Shown here: positions 1 through 9,028 of the stretch, piece after piece
Numbering within the stretch: position 1 is the stretch's first letter
Layout: each line of letters opens with the position of its first letter
NCBI GenBank assembly: GCA_965207705.1
Contig: OZ242292.1
Location: forward strand, 186,001-250,000
DNA length: 64,000 nucleotides
Source of the DNA: JAAOII01 sp965207705
GTDB lineage: Bacteria; Pseudomonadota; Gammaproteobacteria; CBDBNL01; JAAOII01
Direction of reading: 5' to 3'
Translations under genes and position numbers: made by a program
Notes under the pieces: model-generated
Told to the model about the DNA's origin: nothing
What the model saw: the letters and a program-made list of their open reading frames with translations, nothing else
Database searches by the model: none

Positions 1-2
1 CT

Positions 3-161
3 ATAGATAAACTATATGGCTATGCTTCTGATACCGTCAGGCATGCAAAAATAGATAATAAAAGCGAACCTACTGAATCAGAAGCAAGGTTTGTTTTAAT
101 GACATGCTCCTCAATAATAAATTATTTAGTCGCATTAAATATTAATAATCAATCCAAGTAA
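3..161 (+). CDS. C-terminal end of an AbiJ/HEPN-like protein (partial)
   Basis: An open frame enters from the left edge and ends at TAA 159-161, giving 52 residues. The peptide contains LYGYASDTVRHAKI followed by ESEARFVLMTCSSIINYL. This resembles the end of abortive-infection proteins of the AbiJ/HEPN type, in which a Y-G-x-x-S-D...R-H stretch precedes an A-(K/R)-F-x-L-x-x-C-S-x-x-(I/V)-N-Y-L helix. In HEPN families the R-(x)n-H motif is the RNase site; here only an R-H pair is visible. The family call rests on motif memory, and most of the protein lies outside the window. It is convergent with the Mrr-like gene at 309-1340, and the island content around it fits a defence role. Confidence 0.5.
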   Translation: MDKLYGYASDTVRHAKIDNKSEPTESEARFVLMTCSSIINYLVALNINNQSK

Positions 162-308
162 TATTATATTTATAGTTATCTTTTACAACAATTCCAGTTT
201 TATTAGAGGAATAATAACCATCCAACATAATCTCAAATACTATTTTAGTATTACGAAATTAACCAAAGCAATCAAAGCTTAATAATCCTCAGTTTATAAT
301 AGTTAAAT

Positions 309-1340
309 CTAATCCAAGTTAGAAATATCTACAAAACTATTTGCTATTTTTAACAACAACTGGTCAAATTGTTTTTTATATAATATACGCACATCTTTGC
401 TTTCAGCATATTTTGTTATCTCATTATTTATATCAGGTTCAGCATTAGTAACTATAACCATTTTCTCAATTAATTTAGATTCTGTTTCATTATCCTCCCA
501 ATACTTATCCGCTTTACAAATTTGATCAATTACACCTTTGGAAATATTACCTCCATGATCTTTTATTTGAACAGCTATAGCGTACTCCAAACTATCATCA
601 ATAGGATTAGAAAATCTTATAATAATATCAGCTCCATGTTCTGCCTCTTCTTTATTAGTGCTGGTCTCCACTCTCAGCTGATTATTTGAAGATATTTTTT
701 CTAGCCCTATTTGGATGACATTCTCCCATTCAGCAGCTTTATAAGCAAGCTTAATATTATCAATCAGAACATTACGTGATAATTCAGTAAATATTTTTTC
801 AAAAGAATTTTTGACTACGGATAGTATTTTCTCTCTCCCCCCCTTAACTTCAGACAACTCATTTTCGGGGATTTTAAGTAGGGTCTCAATATTTTCCTCA
901 AATCTATTAATATTCCAAAACCTTCTTCTACATCTAAATGTTCGTCTAAGTTCCCCCTCAACCAATTCGTTATGCCTAGCAAATGTCGTCAAAAATTTAA
1001 TAGGGAAAATATGACCAAAATCATTTACCCCCTTATAAATTTCAAATTTATATTCTACATCCCAATCTCCAGTTGCATTTAGAATGGCAATCTTACCCCA
1101 CTCCACTGAGTTAGGAACAGGTGTTAAAATAATATCTCCTTTCTTAACTTTATAGAACATAGGAAGATTTCTCCGCGCACCATCATTTATAGCATCGTCA
1201 TCACCATTGATAATTTTTCTTAAATCCTGACCTGGCTCGCTTCCCCATCCCTGTCTTAAACGCCCTTCTTTTAACTCAGCATATAGTTCACTAGAATTAG
1301 CTATCCGGAAAGCCCAATAATTTATTTCATGATTATTCAT
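309..1340 (-). CDS. Mrr-like restriction endonuclease with N-terminal EVE/PUA-like domain
   Basis: This 343-residue protein appears to have two parts. Residues 1-155 begin NYWAFRIANSSELY and include a 'KKGDIILTPV' strand, like the EVE/PUA-type modified-base reader domains at the front of type IV restriction proteins. Residues 175-340 resemble an Mrr-type PD-(D/E)XK nuclease, with GAD at 236-238, AVQIK at 256-260 (acidic and Q-x-K catalytic residues) and a later hydrophobic strand, EKMVIVTN. The likely role is cleavage of modified foreign DNA in the cytoplasm; this is inferred from fold motifs. The start lies 22 bp after the stop of the pentapeptide membrane gene on the same strand, so the two are probably co-transcribed. 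A generic restriction-like nuclease without modification dependence is possible. Confidence 0.7.
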   Translation of the reverse strand: MNNHEINYWAFRIANSSELYAELKEGRLRQGWGSEPGQDLRKIINGDDDAINDGARRNLPMFYKVKKGDIILTPVPNSVEWGKIAILNATGDWDVEYKFEIYKGVNDFGHIFPIKFLTTFARHNELVEGELRRTFRCRRRFWNINRFEENIETLLKIPENELSEVKGGREKILSVVKNSFEKIFTELSRNVLIDNIKLAYKAAEWENVIQIGLEKISSNNQLRVETSTNKEEAEHGADIIIRFSNPIDDSLEYAIAVQIKDHGGNISKGVIDQICKADKYWEDNETESKLIEKMVIVTNAEPDINNEITKYAESKDVRILYKKQFDQLLLKIANSFVDISNLD

Positions 1341-1362
1341 ATCTGTAGTAAGTAGTTATAAA

Positions 1363-3855
1363 TTAATAAAAGCCAGAGAATCTAACACCAATGTGTATCT
1401 CTTTAATTAATTTTTTCAATCTAGGAGTTTTCTTTAATTTTTTATATACACCTTTGTTAAGTTTGGATATTAATTTATCCATGATCTCAATTTCATTTCT
1501 CCGTTTATCAAAAAGACGTATCTCTTGGTATGAAATCAACCTTACTGCTACGGCTTCATCTAAATTAGCCAACTCAATCCATTGTTTCTTTAACCTTATA
1601 ACTGATTTATTATGTTGCATAACAAAAACCTTCTTTCCTTTCTCTTTAATAAAAGAGTAACCCTTTAACTTATCTAATTCTGGGAAGTCATGTCGTTTTT
1701 TCATTAATTCCATGCCTTTTTTTATACGCATCTTAAATTCTTTCTCCCGTTCAAGTGAAGAAGTATCTTTCATAATCTCCTTAGGCCATTTTTCTTTAAT
1801 TCTTTTTATTGAATCTAACCCTCTTGTATATTTATGTTCTGATATGTCGCCAAAAATTAGTGGGCCTATATATCCATTTGTAATACCTTCAAATAATTTA
1901 TTTTTTACATTAGTTAATCTACAATAGTTTATAAGTACTTCATTTAAATCTACTCCGTAAAAATTAGTTTTCCAAATTATTGAACAAGCAATATCAGAGT
2001 GTGACAAATTTGCTCCAAGCAGCTGCGTCCTACATAAAAAAGTAGCTTGTAAATTAGAATATTGCATATTTGCCCCCTCTAATTGCGTTGCAAGTAAGTA
2101 AGCTCCTTGTAATTGAGCACCGTGTAAATCATCTCCTTGCAATTGAGCATTCTCTAAATTTGCGCCTTGTAATTCAGCACCATGTAAATCAGCAAATTGT
2201 AAATGAGTATTCTGTAAATTTGCACCTTGTAATTGAGCGTTACACAAATTAGCGCATTGTAATTGAGCATTCTCTAAATTTGCGCCATATAGCGATGCAT
2301 TTTGAATATCATCAAAATGTGAACTTTTTTTATATAATGTGGAACCTAGCAAATTAGAATTAGAAAGATCAGCGCCGTGTAATTCAGCATCTCTAATATT
2401 TGCCTTTAATAAATTAGCTCCGCATAATATTGATTTTCTTAACTTAGCTCTAGTTAAATCAGCTTCCTTTAACTTAATTCGTGGTAAGTTAGCCCAATTT
2501 AATTTAACATCTTGTAATTTAGCATTATTTAAATTAGCATCCTGTAAATCCGCCCCATTAAGATTTGCTTCTATTAGGTTAATGCCTACTAATTTTAACC
2601 CTCTTAAATTTATTCCACAGAGCATCATACCGCGAAAATTTAATTCACTTAATTTAATAAAATTATTATCTATTTGTAAATCATAATTAGCAATTGTTTG
2701 CAAAATTAAGGCCACAGCATTTAATGCTTTCTGACTACGCTTTTCTTCTTGTACGAATACAGAACTTTCCCATTTAATTTTTTTATTTAAATTATCTCTT
2801 AAATCTTTTATATTTTTAGATTTTTTTGCAGTAAAATTTATATCTCTATAAAGTTCTCTTTCAGAATAACATTTTTGAGTGCGATCGTATTTAAATTCAT
2901 CTGCTAATGGTTTCATCCATTCATTACAGCTACATATAACATCTAGGCATCTTTGGGTTTGTTCTTTACTATCAAGTGCTAACTGAGTAAGAGTAGATAT
3001 ACCGCCTATATGCGATGGATAGGTTTTAGAATTTAAATTTCTAGAAAGAGTTTGAGTGGCTTCATGAAAACGTTCATCTAATCGTCTTTTCTTCTCTAAT
3101 TTAAGATTATCATCAGCAATAGTATTTCTCCACCATAAGAATATTAAACTAACTAGCCCCAAAATACCTATCAAAATATTACGAATATTAAGAGGTTCAT
3201 GTAAACTAGAAATACGTTTAGGAATAAAAAACCATGTTTGGTTACTAAAAAAACTAGCCGACTCATCATAAGTTATATTCAAATTTGTAAACCATAAAGG
3301 TGGATATGATATACCAAAATAAAATCCTGACACAACTATAACTGCAAACAATAGCCTTAGAAAAAATTCTTTTACACGTAATAAAAAATCTGTACGAGTA
3401 TGTTTTTCTGGAGTTATAAACCACCAAAAAAATCCTACTATTATTAAAAATATAATAATAAATTTAATTGTAGATAAAGAAATAAATGATTCAATAAAAA
3501 AAGATCTTATAAAAATAAATTGTTCAAGCCAATTAATGAGAATATATGAGGCAAATAACAACATAATAAAGTGAATGATAAAATATCTTGTTGACTTAAA
3601 AATTTTCTTAAGAAACTCTATACAATAACTTATATATTTTAATACCTGCCTATACCAGTCACGAATATCATATAATCTATCCTTAAAGAAATACATAGTA
3701 TGACTAAAAACAATAGTGAAAATTAATAGAACTTTACTCCAAATTTTTCTAATTTTTTTTTTAGTACTAGTTAAGTTTCTTAAATACTTCCCTATAAAAT
3801 ATTGATTCTCCACTTTAGATTGAGATTTTATAAAAGGTTTTTTTGATTTATTCAT
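1363..3855 (-). CDS. Membrane-anchored pentapeptide-repeat protein
   Basis: The protein has 830 residues. The N-terminal ~250 residues contain about five hydrophobic segments (near 45-60, 95-112, 128-152, 165-185 and 225-245), followed by a charged stretch starting RRLDERFHEATQTLSRN. From about residue 400 to 640 it is a pentapeptide-repeat solenoid with A(D/N)Lxx repeats such as ANLNGADLQDANL, which forms a right-handed quadrilateral helix in known members. The C-terminal ~190 residues are charged and have no recognised domain. The DNA of the repeat block is itself repetitive (TTGTAA-rich 15-bp units). The gene sits directly upstream of the Mrr-like nuclease with a 22-bp gap. Membrane pentapeptide proteins occur in defence islands, but the function here is unknown. 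Confidence 0.75.
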   Translation of the reverse strand: MNKSKKPFIKSQSKVENQYFIGKYLRNLTSTKKKIRKIWSKVLLIFTIVFSHTMYFFKDRLYDIRDWYRQVLKYISYCIEFLKKIFKSTRYFIIHFIMLLFASYILINWLEQFIFIRSFFIESFISLSTIKFIIIFLIIVGFFWWFITPEKHTRTDFLLRVKEFFLRLLFAVIVVSGFYFGISYPPLWFTNLNITYDESASFFSNQTWFFIPKRISSLHEPLNIRNILIGILGLVSLIFLWWRNTIADDNLKLEKKRRLDERFHEATQTLSRNLNSKTYPSHIGGISTLTQLALDSKEQTQRCLDVICSCNEWMKPLADEFKYDRTQKCYSERELYRDINFTAKKSKNIKDLRDNLNKKIKWESSVFVQEEKRSQKALNAVALILQTIANYDLQIDNNFIKLSELNFRGMMLCGINLRGLKLVGINLIEANLNGADLQDANLNNAKLQDVKLNWANLPRIKLKEADLTRAKLRKSILCGANLLKANIRDAELHGADLSNSNLLGSTLYKKSSHFDDIQNASLYGANLENAQLQCANLCNAQLQGANLQNTHLQFADLHGAELQGANLENAQLQGDDLHGAQLQGAYLLATQLEGANMQYSNLQATFLCRTQLLGANLSHSDIACSIIWKTNFYGVDLNEVLINYCRLTNVKNKLFEGITNGYIGPLIFGDISEHKYTRGLDSIKRIKEKWPKEIMKDTSSLEREKEFKMRIKKGMELMKKRHDFPELDKLKGYSFIKEKGKKVFVMQHNKSVIRLKKQWIELANLDEAVAVRLISYQEIRLFDKRRNEIEIMDKLISKLNKGVYKKLKKTPRLKKLIKEIHIGVRFSGFY

Positions 3856-3927
3856 ATAAAGGAAAAGTAATTATATCTAAAAATAAGCAGGTAATGGAAG
3901 TGGTTTTATCAGGCCGATTATGATCTA

Positions 3928-4950
3928 CTACTTATAATTTATTTCCAAATTATCTGGGTTCACTATTTTTGTATCAATACCAAGATATTCGTATGCAGCA
4001 TGTGTTTTCTTAATACAGCACTCATCATGCGAAAATAATACGCTTGTGAATGAAGCCATAGATGCATGCCCCATATCACTAGATGCAGAAGTAAAACGCT
4101 TCATTTTTTTATATGCACCTTTATCGGAATAATAGCCAATTGTATTTAATATGTTATATATTGCATTAATTTTTTCAAAATTATAATGCTTGCGGTCAGG
4201 AAAGATTAGATTTTCTTTGATATTAAATAGGTTGTCAAATGACTCAATTGAAGCATAATCAGGAACTTTATCCTTAATAATTACTAATATTTGTTCTAAT
4301 ACTCCGGGCATAGAAATATTATTCAGTTGTATGGGGCTAACGCCCAGGGCATCTCTTATTTTTATACTACTTATCTCATCTTCTCCTTCTACATAATTTT
4401 TTTTGAGAGTAGAGAATAATTCATCATTTGCCATTCTAAATGACCCTTTTAATTTCATATATGTTGATGCACCGTTTAAATATGGCGATTCTTTAAATAT
4501 GTCAATTGTATCGTCAAATGCTGCTATCATATTATTTTTTATCTCATCGAATGTATCGCTGCCAACACCACCACTTAATTTGTAGCTAAGTGATAAAAAC
4601 ATTTTAGCAATAGGTTGTTCATTTGCACCAGAATTAACATAACTATCAAAAGCAGTATACGGAGTAACTTCTATTATTTCTCTCTCCCCAGTCGTCTTGA
4701 AATCAGGTAATTCCATTTCTACCTTTAACTTGTAGGCATTTAATGAATGAAGAATATCTAAGAATTGTTTAGAATAATCACCCCCCGATCTTTTTATTTC
4801 TCTAAGGTTTTCATCTGAATAAACAACCTGAAACTTCTCTTTTAGTTGATGGAATAAACCATTCATTTTATTCTTAACAAAAACATCTAAAATATTATGG
4901 TCAAGATATGCCGTTGGTTTACCTTTATAAAATTTTAAAAGTTGGCTCAT
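3928..4950 (-). CDS. PIN-like domain protein, copy 1, partner of KAP NTPase
   Basis: This is a 340-residue protein. The N-terminus has AYLDHNILD (Asp about residue 17) and VVYSDENLREI (about 42-52). The C-terminus has SSDMGHASMA followed by LFSHDECCIKKTHAAYEYL and a final strand, TKIVNPDNL. This spacing (early Asp, middle Asp/Glu, late D-x-x-H and then a D before a basic helix) fits a PIN-like RNase fold with a long helical insert. The gene lies 127 bp downstream of the KAP NTPase at 5078-7261 on the same strand. A paralogue at 7811-8890 has the same relation to a second KAP gene, so the two probably function together. The family is not one I can name; the PIN assignment is by motif layout only. 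Confidence 0.6.
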   Translation of the reverse strand: MSQLLKFYKGKPTAYLDHNILDVFVKNKMNGLFHQLKEKFQVVYSDENLREIKRSGGDYSKQFLDILHSLNAYKLKVEMELPDFKTTGEREIIEVTPYTAFDSYVNSGANEQPIAKMFLSLSYKLSGGVGSDTFDEIKNNMIAAFDDTIDIFKESPYLNGASTYMKLKGSFRMANDELFSTLKKNYVEGEDEISSIKIRDALGVSPIQLNNISMPGVLEQILVIIKDKVPDYASIESFDNLFNIKENLIFPDRKHYNFEKINAIYNILNTIGYYSDKGAYKKMKRFTSASSDMGHASMASFTSVLFSHDECCIKKTHAAYEYLGIDTKIVNPDNLEINYK

Positions 4951-5077
4951 ATTAGTTATATTGATTTCAGCATCGGGATAATTATCAATAATTTTCCAAT
5001 CTGCTTTTTTCTTTCTAGTTTATTAATTGTGTCATACATAATTTATATTATATATCTCCTTTATCGCTATCTTTCTC

Positions 5078-7261
5078 TCAATTACTATTTAATGCATTTT
5101 TATACATGTCAACAATATCTCTTTCTTCTTGTGTTAATTTATTTTTATCTAATTTAGTAACTTCATTATCTACAACAGTAATATCATCAAAATATTTTGA
5201 TAATTTATTACGGTCAAATCTTACTCGTGTAGATATATCATCTATATAATTCTCTAGTAATTTTATTAAAGTATCTTTAGATTTAAGTAAACTAAGAGCA
5301 AATTTTTTAGCCATTTGAATATCATTTTTTTTACCATATTCAAACCAAAAATTTAAGGTTATCTCTAGAATACCTCTATTAGTTAATGCCCATGATGTTA
5401 TAGAATCAGATTCTAATTCTTTAATACATCTTCTACGCAGCTCATTCATATCATCTGCTGTCAGTAATTTATTAAGAGTTTTTTGTTCTTCAGGTTTGCT
5501 CAGACGATATAAAAAATATAAATATGAATGTCTAATATTTATACTTTCAATAGCACTGAAAAGAACTTTTTTCCTGCTAGCATAATCAAGTTTATATAAT
5601 ATATTACATTCAAAACTCCATACAACTTGTTCATTAGTATCTAAATACCATAAATTTAAAGGCCATATACCATTTTCTGATAACTCCCACAAACTTAGTA
5701 ATAAATTAGTTAGCCGTATATTATCACCCTTTTTTATACTACTTATAATTTTGTGGCAAGCAATTACTCTATACTGGTATTTGATTCCTTTAAATTTTTT
5801 AGCATGTCCAATAAAAATATTACTGCCTTCATTTAATTTATTTATCAATATTTCTATTTCCTTCTCTGATATCTTTGTTGGGTCCAATAACATAGTAAAA
5901 TATTTATTGTAATGATTTTTAGAACATATTTTCCTTGTATGTTCATACATACCTATGTAAGAAGGAAACAAATGGGATACTATACGCATAATGATTTTTT
6001 TATTATTAGCTGGGGATTTATCCCATATTTCTTTTAATAAATCATTATGGGCGTCTTCATCGCGGCTTCTAGTTTCACCATAAATACTTTCATCGTGTAC
6101 CAGCTCCAATATATGATCATGTAGAGAGTTATATACATCTATGGCATATATTCTGACTGCTTCTATTAATAAAAAATCTTCTAGGTGAATTTCTTTGATG
6201 GATATAGTGCTCAAACGAATTCTTATGTTATTAATATATTGCTTAGCATTGCGAGGAGTCTGTAATAAGGCATACAGATAGTCTTCATACGCGGAATTCC
6301 AAGTATCTTTATCCAATATTTCTATATTGGAATATTTATTTATAACTTCAATAAGTTCGCCGAAATACTTCTCATAATTAAATCTATGCGTCTTGGGAAT
6401 ATGGAAATGATATTGAACTATTTTATCTATAAAATTATCTCCTACCCCATCATAGTTATGCGTAATCCCAGGAATAAGATTACCTTCGAACTTCGTATTA
6501 ATTTTTTGAATAGCTTTATCTTTATCGTAAGCAAGGATAAATACCATATTAGGAAAATCTGCCACTATCTTAGTTAACTTAAAAATAAGTAGGGTTTCAT
6601 CTACATCTAATCTATCAATATCATCAATAAATACAAATATTTTTTCATTAAGTTCACCTAATATCTTATCAGCTCTACTTTTTTTATTATTTAGCTGGAA
6701 ACGTATAGGGGTATTCAATAATACATTTAATATACTAAAGATATTAACAGTAACTTCCACTGTACCCAAGAATACCGATGTTACTAAACCTAATTTTGAA
6801 GTTTCAAGTATTTTGTTAATATACTCTGAGGTGGAGAACCAAAAAGCAATAGCTAACCATTTATTCCTGAGTGTAATAGAATGACATATTAAACGAAAAA
6901 AATCAGACAGCAGTTTTTCTTCGTTTGAATATATCCATGGGTTAAAATTAACTATCAAAGGACTAATCTTGGAAGGGGTAGTGCTAGAGAATACATACGA
7001 ATCATAATTTTCCCAAATATCAGGTTTGTATTTTTTTATTATTCTATCCATAACTAAATTAATAACAGATGTTTTACCAGAACCCCAGCTACCCTCTATG
7101 CCTATTGTTATGCTATCTTTACTTGTATGACTGAGGACCCTATCCATTATTGCATCAACAATTTTTGAGCGTTCTAGTTTATCCTCACTATCTAATTGGA
7201 TTGGTTTATCCAATAATAATGAATCATCGTCCATAGTAGTTTCTTTTGAATAATCTTGCAT
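5078..7261 (-). CDS. KAP-family P-loop NTPase, copy 1
   Basis: The protein has 727 residues. Walker A is GSWGSGKTS at 57-65 and Walker B is IFVFIDDIDRLD at about 205-220. A KAP-typical LIVNFNPWIYSNEEKLLSDFF block lies between them, and FVLAYDKDK-type and FIDKIVQYHF segments follow. KAP NTPases are STAND/AAA-like ATPases, some with membrane helices inserted in the P-loop domain. Here a hydrophobic stretch (LVTSVFLGTVEVTVNIFSIL) lies between Walker A and Walker B, so membrane contact is plausible; copies 2 and 3 lack it. The C-terminal ~350 residues are helical and closely match copy 2. The gene precedes a PIN-like gene, and its 40-bp upstream leader is repeated in front of copy 2. The role is inferred to be ATP-driven sensing or control of the partner nuclease. 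Confidence 0.85.
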   Translation of the reverse strand: MQDYSKETTMDDDSLLLDKPIQLDSEDKLERSKIVDAIMDRVLSHTSKDSITIGIEGSWGSGKTSVINLVMDRIIKKYKPDIWENYDSYVFSSTTPSKISPLIVNFNPWIYSNEEKLLSDFFRLICHSITLRNKWLAIAFWFSTSEYINKILETSKLGLVTSVFLGTVEVTVNIFSILNVLLNTPIRFQLNNKKSRADKILGELNEKIFVFIDDIDRLDVDETLLIFKLTKIVADFPNMVFILAYDKDKAIQKINTKFEGNLIPGITHNYDGVGDNFIDKIVQYHFHIPKTHRFNYEKYFGELIEVINKYSNIEILDKDTWNSAYEDYLYALLQTPRNAKQYINNIRIRLSTISIKEIHLEDFLLIEAVRIYAIDVYNSLHDHILELVHDESIYGETRSRDEDAHNDLLKEIWDKSPANNKKIIMRIVSHLFPSYIGMYEHTRKICSKNHYNKYFTMLLDPTKISEKEIEILINKLNEGSNIFIGHAKKFKGIKYQYRVIACHKIISSIKKGDNIRLTNLLLSLWELSENGIWPLNLWYLDTNEQVVWSFECNILYKLDYASRKKVLFSAIESINIRHSYLYFLYRLSKPEEQKTLNKLLTADDMNELRRRCIKELESDSITSWALTNRGILEITLNFWFEYGKKNDIQMAKKFALSLLKSKDTLIKLLENYIDDISTRVRFDRNKLSKYFDDITVVDNEVTKLDKNKLTQEERDIVDMYKNALNSN

Positions 7262-7263
7262 TA

Positions 7264-7303
7264 AATATAAGAAAACATTTACTTTTATTCTACTCTACTA
7301 TGG
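7264..7303 (-). promoter_or_regulatory. Conserved leader upstream of KAP copy 1
   Basis: The ~40 bp immediately upstream of the KAP start match 11314-11353 upstream of KAP copy 2 base for base as far as I can read. The conserved stretch ends just before each start codon, so it probably holds the promoter or ribosome-binding region. I cannot fix the -10 and -35 boxes; an AT-rich TAGAAT-like hexamer is the best -10 candidate. Confidence 0.4.
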
Positions 7304-7367
7304 GAATAGTATTTATTATCCACTATCCCCTTTATTAGCATTTACCTAAATAGTCCCCTAGCTATAT

Positions 7368-7664
7368 TTATCTAATTGCGTATTTGGCTGCAAACTTGCG
7401 GAGGAAGTTGGCACGCAGGAAAGCTCCTACATTAAATGACGGGCATGCCTTCATTGCAGAAAGGTCATTATGTCCTACTATATGCTGTAAACGGGGTCTA
7501 TCTTTTACTAGTGTTTTTAGCAAGGCAATTAGTTCTTTCTTCTGTTTGGGTGTCATATTATTAGCGGGGCGTCCTTGAGCATTCAAACCGCCAACATAGC
7601 ATACATGAATGGAATCATTGTTGTAGCCGCGCACCCCGTTAGATATTTCTGAAGGTTCAAGCAC
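7368..7664 (-). pseudogene. N-terminally truncated T7-lysozyme-like amidase
   Basis: The 98 residues match the C-terminal two thirds of phage N-acetylmuramoyl-L-alanine amidases of the T7 lysozyme type: GYNNDSIHVCYVGGLNAQG, then TPKQKKELIALLKTL, then VGHNDLSAMKACPSF. The last motif carries the second zinc His and the zinc Cys. Family members are about 150 residues and carry the first zinc His near residue 17; that part is missing, so catalysis is unlikely. The best in-frame start is a GTG at 7662-7664. The fragment lies between the two KAP/PIN-like modules and is a phage-derived remnant, perhaps a scar of how the second module arrived. Confidence 0.75.
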
Positions 7665-7810
7665 TTCATTGTAATATTATATTTATGGTTATTATTTTGA
7701 AGTAATTATTTGAGTACTTCGGTGTTTGACATCTATTAGAGCAAAAAAATAAATAGGTATTATTGAAATTAGTTTATAAGAACGCATATAATCTACTATT
7801 TAGTATATAT

Positions 7811-8890
7811 CTATAAATTATCTGGGGTAACTATTTTTGTATTGATACCAAGATATTCGTATGCAGCTTCTGCTTTTTTAATAAAATTTTTATCGTATGA
7901 AAACAAAGTATTAGTAAATGAAGCCATAGAAGCATGACCCATATCACTAGATGCAGATATAAAACGTTTCATATCTTTATGTGCGCCTTTATCAGAGTAG
8001 TAGCCTATCATATTTAGCATGTTATATATAATATTAACTTTTTCAAAATTATAGTACTTATGATTAGAATATATAGGATGTGCTTTCATTTGAAAAAAAT
8101 CTTCAATTGAAAAATCCGACTCACAAAATGGTTCTTTGTTCTTATATATTTCCCATATTTTTAATAATACATCCGGGGAAGAAATATTATTAAGTTCTAC
8201 AGGACCAATACCAAAATAACTCCTAAATGCCTTAACCCCCGGCCAACTTTCTCCATCGCCAGGTTTATGTTGTTCTATTTGGGAGAACTGCTCTTCTATT
8301 CTTCGTTTACATTCTATTTCAAATACTTCTGGGCTGATCTTAAATTTATCTTCAAAAGAAGAATCTCTTTTCACAAAAGCATCAAATATTTCTTTGGGAG
8401 CATTAGCAATATCTATACAACCTTTAAGTGCCATGTTTTTTACTTCTTCTAACGAGTTGTTATTATTCCCACCAAGCATTTCATAGCTTAATGATAAAAA
8501 TGCATTAACTTGAGGGTTGTCATAAGCACCAGAATTCATGTAATCTCTAAAAGCATCCTGCGGAGTAACATCACATATAATTTTTACCTGTCCAGTAGTC
8601 ATAAAGTTAGGTGGTTCCATTATATGCTTTAACCTATAGGCATTTAATGAATTAAGAATATCTAAAAACTGTTTAGAATAACCTTCCGACTTATTAATTT
8701 CTTTTAGATTTTCATCAGAATAAACAACCTGAAATTCTTCTTTTAGTTGATTAAATAAATTTTGCATTTCATTCTTAATAAATTTATCTAAAATATTATG
8801 GTCTAGGTAAGCCAATGGCTTTTCTTCATAGACAGGAACATTAGGTAAATTAGGAACCCCTTTTTGATACACGGTGTACTCAGACATCAT
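7811..8890 (-). CDS. PIN-like domain protein, copy 2, partner of KAP NTPase
   Basis: This 359-residue paralogue of the protein at 3928-4950 has the same anchors: AYLDHNILDKFIKNEM, VVYSDENLKEINKSEG, then near the C-terminus SSDMGHASMASFTNTLFSYD and KKAEAAYEYLGI. The middle is longer and more divergent, with an extra helical section around residues 150-215, whereas the two ends are strongly conserved. That pattern fits a conserved nuclease core around a variable insert. It follows KAP copy 2 by 138 bp on the same strand. The ATG overlaps a second possible ATG (MMSEY); either would work. It could act as toxin, nuclease effector or regulator of the KAP protein; no direct evidence decides. Confidence 0.6.
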   Translation of the reverse strand: MMSEYTVYQKGVPNLPNVPVYEEKPLAYLDHNILDKFIKNEMQNLFNQLKEEFQVVYSDENLKEINKSEGYSKQFLDILNSLNAYRLKHIMEPPNFMTTGQVKIICDVTPQDAFRDYMNSGAYDNPQVNAFLSLSYEMLGGNNNNSLEEVKNMALKGCIDIANAPKEIFDAFVKRDSSFEDKFKISPEVFEIECKRRIEEQFSQIEQHKPGDGESWPGVKAFRSYFGIGPVELNNISSPDVLLKIWEIYKNKEPFCESDFSIEDFFQMKAHPIYSNHKYYNFEKVNIIYNMLNMIGYYSDKGAHKDMKRFISASSDMGHASMASFTNTLFSYDKNFIKKAEAAYEYLGINTKIVTPDNL

Positions 8891-9028
8891 ATTATTTACT
8901 ACGTTAAATAAATTAAATTATTTCTCATTCTTTATAAGCCAATGAGAATAGTGGCAACCACATTATACATCAATAATTATTCAAATTGCTTGTCTCTTTC
9001 AGATTTAGTTATATCATTCATAATTATA

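Noticed and set aside
1391..2686. Plus-strand frames of 60-115 codons opposite the pentapeptide protein
   Set aside because: Antisense shadows of the repetitive pentapeptide coding DNA.
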